64,000 nucleotides of DNA, taken from CAWJMD01 sp963700925. Lineage in GTDB: Bacteria > Actinomycetota > Actinomycetes > Actinomycetales > CAWJMD01. The position numbers and the translations under genes are program-made. The notes beneath the pieces were generated by a model, which worked only from the letters and a program-made list of their open reading frames with translations, had not been told where the DNA came from and searched no databases. Shown piece by piece: positions 1 through 7,701 of the stretch; the first letter of the stretch is position 1; every line of letters begins with the position of its first letter. The stretch is taken from contig OY969553.1 of assembly GCA_963700925.1 (NCBI GenBank), positions 434,001 through 498,000 of the forward strand, in the 5' to 3' direction.

Positions 1-280
1 AGACTGCCTTTCGTCATACGGGGGCTGGGGCTACAACCGGGGTCATGTTCGGAGGGGAACCCCACCGGCACGGGCCGCGACGTCGTCGCGTGGCCGTGGA
101 CGGCACTGTTCACAACGCTCGTGAGACCCGAACCATGCCCACGGTTTCCGGTCTGCGGGCATGCGGCGGCAAGGGTCTCGTCAAGCACTCCATTGTGACA
201 TGTGCCCAGCGAGACCTCGAACCAAACCTCCCGCGCGCCGCTGGTCGGCGAGACCGTCGGCCGCGGACGCGTCGCTTCCG
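1..280. other. No gene recognised at the left edge
   Basis: About 280 bases without a convincing gene. Both strands have open frames, but they are arginine/proline/serine-rich GC-driven frames without a Shine-Dalgarno sequence or recognisable domain. A weak inverted repeat (CATGCCC near 134, GGGCATG near 156) is the only structure seen. The stretch lies downstream of the stress-protein gene that reads toward the left edge. Confidence 0.5.
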
Positions 281-325
281 TTGTTCGGCGCGGCGTTGTT
301 CGGCGCGGCGTTGTTCGGCGCGGCG
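281..325. repeat. Three perfect tandem copies of a 15-bp unit
   Basis: The unit ttgttcggcgcggcg occurs three times in perfect register at 281, 296 and 311. The array abuts the TAA stop of the minus-strand universal stress protein gene (326-328), so it forms the start of that gene's 3' untranslated region. The unit length keeps reading frame, but it is outside the frame of the gene as it now stands. Confidence 0.95.
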
Positions 326-727
326 TTACTCCGATGCCTTGACCGCCAGCACGGGGCACGGAGCGTCGAGCAGGATGCGCTGCGCGTTGGAGCCGAGGAT
401 CAGCTTGCCGACCGGGGTGCGACGGCGCAGTCCGATCACGATCAGCTCGGCGTCGATCTCCTCGGCGACCTTCACCAGGTCCTCCGCGGGCTCGACACCT
501 CGAACCAGCTGCCGGACCTCGTGCTCGATCCCGGCCTCGTCGAGCCGCGCGCGGATCTCCGCCAGCTCCCGCTCGTAGCGGGTGGCCTCCTCGAGATCGA
601 GGTCCTTGCCTCCGCGGTTGCTGTTGATCACGACCAGGCGTGAATTGCGAAGGCGGGACTCGCTGGAGGCGGCGTCCAGGGCCGCCCGGCCCTCCTTGGT
701 GGCTACGTACCCGACCACGATCGCCAT
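326..727 (-). CDS. Universal stress protein (UspA family)
   Basis: 133-aa single-domain cytoplasmic UspA protein, normal length for the family, expected to bind ATP and act in stress or dormancy responses. The N-terminus MAIVVGYVATKEG is the usual first beta strand. The C-terminal nucleotide loop reads GLRRRTPVGKLILGSN; it keeps the G-x2-x-x9-G-S spacing, but the second glycine is replaced by arginine, so ATP binding is likely rather than certain. The ATG at 727 is chosen over an upstream in-frame start at 769 because GAGGAGG lies 6 bases before it and the family alignment begins there. A 3x15-bp tandem repeat starts directly after its stop. The neighbouring NUDIX gene is divergent, so the two may share a promoter region. 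Confidence 0.9.
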   Translation of the reverse strand: MAIVVGYVATKEGRAALDAASSESRLRNSRLVVINSNRGGKDLDLEEATRYERELAEIRARLDEAGIEHEVRQLVRGVEPAEDLVKVAEEIDAELIVIGLRRRTPVGKLILGSNAQRILLDAPCPVLAVKASE

Positions 728-862
728 CGTCGGCCTCCTCGACTCGGTGTGCTGATGGGGGGCGCGCACCGGCGACGGGACCGCTCGCCGGTGACACGGT
801 GCGAGGCGACGCTACCGGAACCACCGCTCGCTGGGTTGCGCGGCCTGCGTAGCGTGGCGTGC

Positions 863-1357
863 ATGGGTACGGCAGACGGCAACGGCTGGGTGGCGTGCCG
901 CTGCGGGTGTCGGCACTGGGGCATCTACGGAGCCGCGGGACTGCTGCTGTGCCGCCCCGCCGAGCCGGACGGCGAGGTCCTGCTCCAGCTGCGTGCCCCC
1001 TGGGTGCACCAGGGCGGCACATGGGCAGCACCGGGCGGCGCCATCGACAGCCACGAGTCGCCCGTGGAAGCCGCCCTGCGGGAGGCCGAGGAGGAGGCGG
1101 GGATCGCCGCGGCCGACATCCGCGTTCACGACGTGCTCGTCAGCGCCGACCACTCCGACTGGCGGTACCACCTCGTGCTGGCGACGACGGTCGGCACCGT
1201 GCGCCCCTTCCGCGCGAACGCGGAGTCGAGCTCCGTGCGCTGGGTCGGCGTCGGACGGGTCGCGGCACTCGACCTGCACCCGGGGTTCGCCACGAGCTGG
1301 CCGAGCGTGGCGTCAGCGGTCCTGCACCTGACCGCTGGTCACCGTCCGGGGCAGTGA
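863..1357 (+). CDS. NUDIX hydrolase
   Basis: 164-aa NUDIX-fold hydrolase that would cleave a nucleoside diphosphate linked to another moiety; the substrate cannot be read from sequence. The NUDIX box is complete: G-A-I-D-S-H-E, seven residues, then REAEEEAGI, matching G-x5-E-x7-R-E-U-x-E-E-x-G-U. The N-terminus has a cysteine/histidine cluster (CRCGCRHWG), typical of an actinobacterial subgroup. The ATG at 863 is preferred to the start at 749, which would add a low-complexity tail running back over the divergent uspA start region. It is convergent with the SARP regulator, with only 37 bases between stops. Confidence 0.88.
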   Translation: MGTADGNGWVACRCGCRHWGIYGAAGLLLCRPAEPDGEVLLQLRAPWVHQGGTWAAPGGAIDSHESPVEAALREAEEEAGIAAADIRVHDVLVSADHSDWRYHLVLATTVGTVRPFRANAESSSVRWVGVGRVAALDLHPGFATSWPSVASAVLHLTAGHRPGQ

Positions 1358-1394
1358 GCCGGCCGCTCCCCCGGTCGACCGGCCGGCGCTCGCG
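1358..1394. terminator. Possible terminator between convergent genes
   Basis: GCCGGCC (1358-1364) and GGCCGGC (1381-1387) can pair around the palindrome CCGGTCGACCGG (1371-1382). There is no T-run. It is called mainly from its position between the stops of the NUDIX gene and the SARP regulator. Confidence 0.35.
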
Positions 1395-4283
1395 TCACCG
1401 GCTGACCTCGCCGAGCAGCAGCCCGATGGCACGGTCCGGGTCGGTCGACCCCAGCGCCGCCAGCGTGGTGAAGCGGTCATCGCCGAGCCTCTCGCGCAAC
1501 ACCCTCTGGGTCCGCACGATCGCAGCGGTCACGCGTTCAGTGGCAGTCAGCCCGTGCTCGGCGTATAGCGTCTCGGCGGCTCCGAAGCACCGGCATGCTT
1601 CCGAGTCCAGCAGCTCCTGCGTGGCGCAGGCGCCGAGTCCGTACAGGATGTCGGCCGTCGCGAGTGGGTCGGGGAAGCGGTCGCGGGCGATGAGCAGCGC
1701 CTCCAAGAGGTTGCCCCGAGCGGCGGCCGTCCGCTCAGCGGCGGCGAGCGCGGATCCACGGACCAGCAGGACCGAGGCGAGCAGAGGCCCGACGTCGAGA
1801 CTGGCGGTGAGGTCGAAGGCCTCGTCGGAGTAGACGATCGCCTCGTCGAGACGGTCGAGGTACATCAGGTCCACGGCCGTGTTCACCAGGAGGTTGACCA
1901 GGTCGTACGTGTCGCCCGAGCGCTGGGCGTCCGCGATTCCGCTGAGGTTCGCGACCAGCGAGCGCTCGTGGTCGCCGAGGTAGGCAGCCACGTGGCCGTC
2001 GATGTCGCGAGCCAGCGCCACCAGACCAGGGTCGCCGCTCTGAGCGGCCAGCCTTCCTGCCTCCTGCGCGGCGCGGTCCGCGGTGGGGAAGTCGCCGTGG
2101 TGCGCGGCGTACGCCGCGAGACAGCACCAGCCGTTGACCATCAGGCGGTCGACGGGGAGGCCGACGCGCTCCGCCTGCGCCAACGCGTTCGTGAGCGCGG
2201 CAGCGGTGCCAGGGTCGTTGAGGTAGCTCGCGTAGGTGCCGGCCAGGATAGCGAGCCGGGCCGACGTGCCGGGCGAGTGCCCCTCCGTGGCGGCCGCGCG
2301 TCGGATCCAGCGGTTGCCTTCCGTCAGCCGCCCACGAAGCAGCCAGTAGCGGTTGAGTCCGAGGGCCAGAGAGCCGACCGACTCCGCGTCGCCCACCTCG
2401 GCCGCCAGGGTCAGTCCGACCACGAGGGCGTCGTCGTCGCGGTTGAGCTCGCCCAGGGCGCGCCCGGCTTCGGCACCGAAGAGCCGGGGTGCCGAGTTCG
2501 CGGCAAGGGCGACGGCCTGCGCAACCACGCGGGCGTCCAGGTCGCGTCGGGGCCCGAGCCTGTGGGCGAACTCGCGGATCGGCTTGCGCATCTGGGCGCG
2601 GCCGTCCAGGTCAAGAGAGACGAGCCCGTACGCGACGAGCTCGTCCAGAGTCTCGACGAAGGCGTGTACCCAGCCCTCCGCCGATCCCTCGAGCAGCTCG
2701 ATCGACACCCAGCCGTCGTACGAGCCGAGCAGTTCGAAGAGCCGCTGCCCAGGCGCGGTCAGGGCCTCGAACGCCTCTTGCAGAACGACTTCCAGACTCG
2801 CCTGCCGGTCGGGGACCGCCACGGTCGACGAGCCTTCGAGGATCGAGGCCCGCTGGTCCTCGATGCGGTTCAGCAGCTGCTGCGGTGTCAGCGTGCGCAC
2901 CCGCCCGGCAGCGAGCTCAAGTGCGAGCGGGATCCCGTCGAGCAGTGCACACAGAGCCCGAACCGGGCCCGCCTGGCCGGCCCCGATGCCGGGACGGACC
3001 CGCTCGGCATGCTCGAGGAACACCTGCTCCGCGGGCTCCGAGGTCAGAGGGGGCACGCTGACCGCGTGTTCGAGCCGTGCTCCGGTCGGACGACGGCTGG
3101 TCACCAGTGCGACGACCTCCGGTGCCGCACTCAGCAGCTGGTCGAGGGCGCTCCCGAACCCGGCCACCTGCTCGGCGTTGTCGAGCACCAGAACGCCCGC
3201 CGGCAAGGCTCTTGCGAGTGCCGCGACGGGATCGTCCTCAGGCTCGATGCCGAGCACCTGGCAGACCCGACTCATCGCGCCACCTGCGTCGCGGTCGGTC
3301 TCCAACGGGCAGAAGACCACCCGTTGCCCGCGGTCGGCGAGCCGGTGGGCGGTGGCCAGGGCCAAGGTCGTCTTGCCGATCCCGCCGATGCCCACGAGGC
3401 TGACGAGCCGCTGCCCGCCGGTCAGCCGCGCCAGCACGTCGCCGACGAGCTCGTCACGTCCGGCCACGAGCCCAGGCAGGGCAGGAAGCCTCGACTCCTC
3501 CGCGGCCGGGGTCGGGTCCACCGTGGCCGACCGGTCGGGTAGGGAGTGGTTGAGGATCTGGGTCTCGACCTCGGCGAGCGCCGCCGTGGGGTCGATCCCC
3601 AGCTCGTCGAGGAGCACGCCGCGGGCGCGCCGGCAGGTCTCCAGGGCGAGGTCCTGCTGGCCGCCCCAGTACTGGGCCGTCGCCAGCGCGACCCATCCGC
3701 GCTCGTCATACGGATGCTCCCTGAGCAGCTCCTGCGCGGCGCGTACGGCCGCGTGCGTGTCGCCCGAGCGCAGCTGCGCCTCCGCGAGGTCCGCGAGTGC
3801 CGCGCTGCGCGTGCTGTCCAGCAGCGGGCGCGCGCTGTCGGTGAAGGGGGCCCCTTCGACTCCGCCGAAGGGGCGTCCGCCCCACAGGTCGAGAGCGGCG
3901 CTCAACATCTCGGCCGAGCGGATGACGTCGCCCGACCGCAGCGCCGCACGTCCCCCGGACACGAGCTTCTCGAACTCGTCGACGTCGACCGACACCGGTC
4001 CGCGCAGGGCGTAGCCGTCGCCGACACGCTCGATCTCCACGCCGTGGGACCGCAGCGCCTTGCGCAGGCCGGTGACGTTGACCTGGACGGCGTTGCGCGC
4101 GCTCGCAGGAGGCTCCTCGCCCCAGAGGCTGTCGACGATCTGGTCGTAGGAGCAGGCCCGCGGCGCAGCCAGGGCCAGCACGGCCAGCACGGCGCGTGGC
4201 TTGGGTCCTCCGAGCGGCACGTCGTCGCGGTCGCCGCCGGCCCCGACAGCGCTGACGGCGCCGAGCAGCCTGACCCGGAGCAT
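1395..4283 (-). CDS. AfsR/SARP-family regulator with NB-ARC ATPase and TPR domains
   Basis: 962-aa multidomain transcriptional activator. Residues about 1-95 form an OmpR-type winged helix of the SARP class (LLGAVSAVG..., SLWGEEPPASARNAVQ). Residues about 100-250 are the bacterial transcriptional activation domain. An NB-ARC/STAND ATPase follows, with Walker A GIGGIGKTT (lysine about 304) and Walker B VLVLDNAE. The C-terminal half is helical repeat (TPR-like). This is the AfsR layout: nucleotide- and ligand-gated oligomerisation controls binding to direct repeats. AfsR homologues often control secondary metabolism or development, but the target here is unknown and no biosynthetic cluster is in view. 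The only divergent neighbour is a small secreted protein. The 94-base gap between them holds 11-bp-phased TAAGCG repeats that could be its operator. Identification is secure; the target is inferred. Confidence 0.92.
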   Translation of the reverse strand: MLRVRLLGAVSAVGAGGDRDDVPLGGPKPRAVLAVLALAAPRACSYDQIVDSLWGEEPPASARNAVQVNVTGLRKALRSHGVEIERVGDGYALRGPVSVDVDEFEKLVSGGRAALRSGDVIRSAEMLSAALDLWGGRPFGGVEGAPFTDSARPLLDSTRSAALADLAEAQLRSGDTHAAVRAAQELLREHPYDERGWVALATAQYWGGQQDLALETCRRARGVLLDELGIDPTAALAEVETQILNHSLPDRSATVDPTPAAEESRLPALPGLVAGRDELVGDVLARLTGGQRLVSLVGIGGIGKTTLALATAHRLADRGQRVVFCPLETDRDAGGAMSRVCQVLGIEPEDDPVAALARALPAGVLVLDNAEQVAGFGSALDQLLSAAPEVVALVTSRRPTGARLEHAVSVPPLTSEPAEQVFLEHAERVRPGIGAGQAGPVRALCALLDGIPLALELAAGRVRTLTPQQLLNRIEDQRASILEGSSTVAVPDRQASLEVVLQEAFEALTAPGQRLFELLGSYDGWVSIELLEGSAEGWVHAFVETLDELVAYGLVSLDLDGRAQMRKPIREFAHRLGPRRDLDARVVAQAVALAANSAPRLFGAEAGRALGELNRDDDALVVGLTLAAEVGDAESVGSLALGLNRYWLLRGRLTEGNRWIRRAAATEGHSPGTSARLAILAGTYASYLNDPGTAAALTNALAQAERVGLPVDRLMVNGWCCLAAYAAHHGDFPTADRAAQEAGRLAAQSGDPGLVALARDIDGHVAAYLGDHERSLVANLSGIADAQRSGDTYDLVNLLVNTAVDLMYLDRLDEAIVYSDEAFDLTASLDVGPLLASVLLVRGSALAAAERTAAARGNLLEALLIARDRFPDPLATADILYGLGACATQELLDSEACRCFGAAETLYAEHGLTATERVTAAIVRTQRVLRERLGDDRFTTLAALGSTDPDRAIGLLLGEVSR

Positions 4284-4322
4284 GAAGCGCAGTCTTGCAG
4301 GCTCTAAGCGCTTCTTAAGCGG
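4284..4322. promoter_or_regulatory. Candidate SARP operator: phased direct repeats
   Basis: TAAGCG occurs at 4305-4310 and 4316-4321, exactly 11 bp apart, and a related GAAGCG lies at 4284-4289, 21 bp before the first. SARP regulators are known to bind short direct repeats spaced by about one helical turn. The repeats lie between the divergent starts of the SARP regulator and the secreted protein, so either gene could be the target. Assignment is by position and spacing only. Confidence 0.45.
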
Positions 4323-4377
4323 GGTTCCGCACAGTCACTGCATCGCCCGGCACACGGGCCCTGAGACAGGAGAAGCC

Positions 4378-4863
4378 ATGAACAGCACCAGGACCCACAG
4401 CTGGACCCGCCGGATCCTCGTTCTCTTGGCCACCGTGGCCGCGATGGTCGGCATCGCCGCACCCGCACAGGCCTTCGGCACCCCGGGCGTCGTCCAGCCC
4501 CAGGTCAGCTGCCTTCCGGGCGTCATGTACATCGACCCGTTCGTGTCCGTGCAGAACGGCTACGCCAACGGCCAGTTCATGAGCTACCGCTACCACCTGA
4601 CGAGCACACGGGGCCACAACACGACTTCAGGCTGGTCGTCCTCGGTCCTGGTGCCGACCGCCACCACGAGCTGGGGCCAGACCACCACGTACGGCACGAG
4701 CGGGCTGCCGCAGGCGCGCATCCCGGCCACAACGGGAACGCTATGGCAGGTCTGGGTCGAGGTGGCCAGGTGGAACGGTTACACGTACACCTACTCCGGC
4801 TGGGTCGCGACGGCGACCTACCAGAACGTCCCGCGCTCCTCCAGCAGCTCGTGCCGCACCTGA
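4378..4863 (+). CDS. Small secreted protein of unknown function
   Basis: 161-aa exported protein. Residues 1-32 are a clear signal peptide: an RR pair at 11-12, a hydrophobic core (ILVLLATVAAMVGIAA), and likely signal peptidase I cleavage after AQA at 32. The mature part (about 129 aa) is rich in Ser, Thr, Tyr, Trp and Val, as in a beta-sandwich, and has two cysteines (45 and 159) that could join the two ends by a disulfide. I recognise no domain. The ATG at 4378 is chosen because the export signal begins there and GACAGGAGAA lies upstream. It is divergent from the SARP regulator and is the obvious candidate target. A perfect hairpin follows at 4885-4912. Confidence 0.8.
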   Translation: MNSTRTHSWTRRILVLLATVAAMVGIAAPAQAFGTPGVVQPQVSCLPGVMYIDPFVSVQNGYANGQFMSYRYHLTSTRGHNTTSGWSSSVLVPTATTSWGQTTTYGTSGLPQARIPATTGTLWQVWVEVARWNGYTYTYSGWVATATYQNVPRSSSSSCRT

Positions 4864-4884
4864 TCGCTCTGACGGGGCGATGAG

Positions 4885-4912
4885 CGGGCCGCGCAGATCT
4901 CTGCGCGGCCCG
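4885..4912. terminator. Bidirectional hairpin terminator
   Basis: A perfect 13-bp stem: CGGGCCGCGCAGA, two-base loop TC, then its exact complement. It lies between the convergent ends of the secreted-protein gene (stop 4863) and metX (stop 4939). There is no T-run, as is usual for GC-rich actinobacterial terminators. Confidence 0.75.
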
Positions 4913-4938
4913 TCGTGCGCAATACCCAGCGACTCGAC

Positions 4939-6072
4939 TCAGCTCGTCGCCGGCTGGTGGCAGCTGCTCAGCAGCCCGCCGACCAGGTTGCCCACCACGT
5001 CTGCCTCGATCAGAAACCCGTCGTGGCCATACGGCGAGCCGATCACGACGACGTCGTCGCAGCCCGGGATGCCGGCAGCCAGCTCGGCTGACTGCGCGAC
5101 CGGATAGAGCCGGTCGGAGTCGATCGCCGCGACCACCGTGCGAGCGGTCACCCGCGCGAGTGCCGCCTGCACGCCGCCGCGGTCACGGCCGATGTCGTGC
5201 GAGTTCATGGCCTCGGTGAGCACCACGTACGAACCTGCGTCGAACCTCGCGGCGAGCTTGCCGCCATGGTGCTGCAGGTACGACTCGACCGCGTACCGTC
5301 CGCCGCCGCCGACGGGCTGCTCTCCGAGCTGCGGGTCCCGTCCGAAGCGCAGGTCGAGCTCGCTCGCGCTGCGGTAGGTGGCGTGCGCGATCTGCCGTGC
5401 CACGCCCAGGCCGTCGACCGGTCCACGGCCGTCGCCGACGTCGTAGTAGTCGCCCCCGCGGTACTCCGGGTCACTGCGAATGGCATGCAGCTGCGGTGCG
5501 CACCAACCGATCTGGTCGGCGCTCGCCGCAGCGGTCGATGCCAGCACGAGAAGCCGGGCGACCCGCTCCGGATGCGTCACGGCCCACTCGAGGGCTCGCA
5601 TTCCTCCCATCGACCCCCCGAGCACCAGGCCCCACGTCTCGATGCCCAGCCGGTCGGCGAGCACCGCCTCGGTGGCGACCTGGTCGCGAACCGTCACGAA
5701 GGGGAAGCGACTCCCCCAGGCACGTCCGTCGGGAGCGGGGGACGACGGACCGGTCGTGCCCTGACAGCCGCCCAGGACGTTGGGCACCACCACGAACCAG
5801 CGGTCGGTGTCGATCGGGCGGCCGGGACCGACGAGGGCCTCCCACCAGCCCGGCGTCGGGTGGCCGGGCCCTTCGGGGCCGGTGACGTGGCTGTCGCCCG
5901 TCAGGGCGTGCAGCACCAGGACGGCGTTGTCGCGCGCCGGTGACAGCTCGCCCCACGTCTCGTAGGCGACCCGCACCGTGGGCAGCTCGCCGCCCACCTC
6001 CAGCTCCTGGGACCCAAGGTCGGCGAACTGGCGACGGCCACGCGGGTCGCCGTCCCGCCAAACGCTGCTCAT
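4939..6072 (-). CDS. metX: Homoserine O-acetyltransferase
   Basis: 377-aa alpha/beta-hydrolase enzyme that transfers the acetyl group of acetyl-CoA to L-homoserine, the first committed step of methionine synthesis; cytoplasmic. The nucleophile elbow is GGSMGGM (serine about 153). The acid appears in AAIDSDRLYP and the histidine in YGHDGFL near the C-terminus. The N-terminal sequence (VRVAYETWGELSP, LVLHALTGDSHV) is typical of MetX. Acetyl versus succinyl preference is assigned by family. It is preceded by a SAM-IV riboswitch, so expression should fall when SAM is abundant. The ATG at 6072 lies 10 bases after GGAG and just after a seven-codon upstream ORF. No metY neighbour is present. Confidence 0.95.
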   Translation of the reverse strand: MSSVWRDGDPRGRRQFADLGSQELEVGGELPTVRVAYETWGELSPARDNAVLVLHALTGDSHVTGPEGPGHPTPGWWEALVGPGRPIDTDRWFVVVPNVLGGCQGTTGPSSPAPDGRAWGSRFPFVTVRDQVATEAVLADRLGIETWGLVLGGSMGGMRALEWAVTHPERVARLLVLASTAAASADQIGWCAPQLHAIRSDPEYRGGDYYDVGDGRGPVDGLGVARQIAHATYRSASELDLRFGRDPQLGEQPVGGGGRYAVESYLQHHGGKLAARFDAGSYVVLTEAMNSHDIGRDRGGVQAALARVTARTVVAAIDSDRLYPVAQSAELAAGIPGCDDVVVIGSPYGHDGFLIEADVVGNLVGGLLSSCHQPATS

Positions 6073-6079
6073 TCGCTGC

Positions 6080-6103
6080 TCACTCCGAGCCGCTGTCGCT
6101 CAT
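6080..6103 (-). CDS. Seven-codon upstream ORF in the metX leader
   Basis: ATG AGC GAC AGC GGC TCG GAG TGA encodes MSDSGSE. It follows GGGAGAA, which ends 4 bases before its ATG and is a closer Shine-Dalgarno match than the one before metX itself. The stop lies 7 bases before the metX ATG and the frames differ. It may support translational coupling or occlusion of the metX start; expression is unproven. Confidence 0.4.
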   Translation of the reverse strand: MSDSGSE

Positions 6104-6138
6104 CGGTTCTCCCGTGGTACCTCGGAGGGCCCGCCCGG

Positions 6139-6256
6139 GCCCGCGCTTGCCCTGCGACAGTTCGTCCGCAAGGCCGGGTCATCACCCGGGGCACCCCGCC
6201 GCGGAGGAGGGTTGCCGGCCAGCAAGCCGGGGCTGATCGCTGGCACTCATGACCTG
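6139..6256 (-). ncRNA. SAM-IV riboswitch
   Basis: On the minus strand the leader begins GGTCATGAGTGCCAGCG, continues AGCCCCGGCTTGCTGGCCGG and CAACCCTCC, then GGGGTGCC, and closes with GGTGATGACC at 6177-6186. The closing ATGACC pairs with the opening GGTCAT to form P1. This matches the SAM-IV class known from actinobacterial methionine genes. A further GC-rich segment (6110-6176) can form the 3' pseudoknot domain and a GGGCCC hairpin before the ribosome site, which suggests translational control or attenuation. It lies directly upstream of metX in the same orientation. Confidence 0.88.
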
Positions 6257-6261
6257 CCACC

Positions 6262-6290
6262 AGGGTAGGGATCCCTCGGGCGTCCGCCAA
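6262..6290 (-). promoter_or_regulatory. metX promoter
   Basis: On the minus strand, TTGGCG (6285-6290) and TACCCT (6262-6267) are separated by 17 bases. Transcription would start about 7 bases on, at the first base of the riboswitch (about 6255). Agreement between promoter spacing and aptamer boundary supports the call. Confidence 0.6.
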
Positions 6291-6360
6291 GACCGCGCAT
6301 GGTGATCTCGCGATGCGAGACCGTCCGCCGATGGGTGAGACGACTTGGGCACGGCTTAGG

Positions 6361-7515
6361 TCAGGCGGTGCGCTCGGTGCCGTCCAGGTCCGACTCGCGG
6401 TAGACCTCGACCCACGGTGGGGCCAGTCCCGTGAGCACTGCACACTCCATGATCTGGGCCAGCGGGTTCGTGGGGTCGGCCTCCAGGGCCAGGTCGGCGA
6501 ACTCTCCGGCCCGCGCGCCGTCGCCCTCCCACCATGAGGCCCACGCCATCACTGCGAGTGGGGCAGAGCGGCGAGGCCCGGTCGCGTGCCTGACCAGAAC
6601 GGCCAGGGCGCCACGTGCCGTGAGCAGCAGGTCGGGGTCTGGAAAGGCTGGCTCGTCCGGCCCGAAGACGCTGTCGAGGAGTCGCCGGCTTCCAGGGTTC
6701 GGACCGTCGGCAACCATCGACTCGGAGGCTTCACCGGCACCGGGGACGGCGGTCAGCAGCAGGGCGTCGCGCACCCAGGGATCGTCCAGCCGCGCGAGCA
6801 CGGTGCCGACGCGCTGCCGGCGCCGCAGACCGTCGAAGGGCCGGACCGCCACCGGCTCGCCGGGAACCTGCTCACGCAGCTGCGCATCGAGGAGCTCCCG
6901 CCACGCGACGATGCCCTGCGTGCGCCACTCGGCCAGGTCGTCGCCAGGTGCCGGGGCACCCGCGCGCACGACCTGCTCCACGGCAACCAGGTCGTCAGAG
7001 TCCACCGGCGCGAGGTCAGGCAGGAGCTGGGCGCGGCTGGGCGCGACGCCGAAGCCCCGGGCGACCATCTCGGCGCTCATCGTGCTGGCCTGAAGGTCAC
7101 TCACGGGCCAGCCGTCGGAGGGGCAGCAGCTGTCCGTGCACGTCAGCGACCGGAAGCGCTCGGGCCCGACGAGCCAGACGTCGAACAGGTCGATCCCCTC
7201 CCGCCACATCGACGTCTCCAAGGCGTCCACCAGCCGGTGGTGGTCGACGCCCGGCTCGTCGTACACGATCGCCGCCGCGCGGTCGGCGCGGTCGTCCCGC
7301 ACGTACTGGGTGACCTGGTCGGCGACGAGCTCGGTGTCGTCGGAGGACGGCAGGTCCACGCGTAGCACGAGACCGATGCGCGAGCGGGGACCCCGCAGGC
7401 TGACGAGGACGAGTGACCGGGTGGGCTTGAAGCCCATCCGGTACGGGACCATCGCAACGAGGTCGCGCGGCTCGCTGACGCGCAGGACGGGGACGGAGGG
7501 CTCGGCGCTCGGCAT
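6361..7515 (-). CDS. DUF4192 domain-containing protein
   Basis: 384-aa protein spanning the DUF4192 family, a conserved actinobacterial family without established function. Recognisable blocks are an N-terminal alpha/beta region (LVAMVPYRMGFKPTRSLVLVSL), the motif DVWLVGPERFRSLTCTDSCC followed by PSDGWPV, and a C-terminal helical region with an AWASWWEGDGARA block. No signal peptide or membrane segment is seen, so it is probably cytoplasmic. The ATG at 7515 (MPSAEPS) is chosen over an upstream start at 7566 because the extra residues are low complexity. It reads toward the metX leader. Confidence 0.85.
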   Translation of the reverse strand: MPSAEPSVPVLRVSEPRDLVAMVPYRMGFKPTRSLVLVSLRGPRSRIGLVLRVDLPSSDDTELVADQVTQYVRDDRADRAAAIVYDEPGVDHHRLVDALETSMWREGIDLFDVWLVGPERFRSLTCTDSCCPSDGWPVSDLQASTMSAEMVARGFGVAPSRAQLLPDLAPVDSDDLVAVEQVVRAGAPAPGDDLAEWRTQGIVAWRELLDAQLREQVPGEPVAVRPFDGLRRRQRVGTVLARLDDPWVRDALLLTAVPGAGEASESMVADGPNPGSRRLLDSVFGPDEPAFPDPDLLLTARGALAVLVRHATGPRRSAPLAVMAWASWWEGDGARAGEFADLALEADPTNPLAQIMECAVLTGLAPPWVEVYRESDLDGTERTA

Positions 7516-7620
7516 GTCCCTGACCTTCGGGGCCGAAGGCGGCGGGCGCCAGGACGTCGGCCGCACCTGTGGACAACGGGCCCGATCTGGAGCCTGGGTA
7601 CTGAGCGACGGACCTACTCG

Positions 7621-7701
7621 GGTCAGACCAGCATCGGGTCAGACCAGCATCGGGTCAGACCAGCATCGGGTCAGACCAGCCTCGGGGTCAGACCACTTCG
7701 C
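7621..7701. repeat. 16-bp tandem repeat, four full copies plus one partial
   Basis: The unit ggtcagaccagcatcg is repeated at 7621, 7637 and 7653, with a one-base variant at 7669. A diverged fifth copy (ggtcagaccacttcgc) starts at 7686, and the TGA stop of the DUF1232 gene (7688-7690) lies inside it. The array therefore looks like outward duplication of the gene's 3' end. Units are contiguous without spacers, so it is not CRISPR. Confidence 0.95.

Noticed and set aside
45..643. Two plus-strand frames at the left edge
   Set aside because: They run antisense into uspA and contain its downstream repeat; composition is low complexity.
1968..4014. Two long plus-strand frames opposite the SARP regulator
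   Set aside because: Arg/Ser/Pro-rich, no domains; the minus-strand frame has SARP, ATPase and TPR motifs.
7621..7701. CRISPR-like array
   Set aside because: Units are contiguous and only 16 bp with no spacers.
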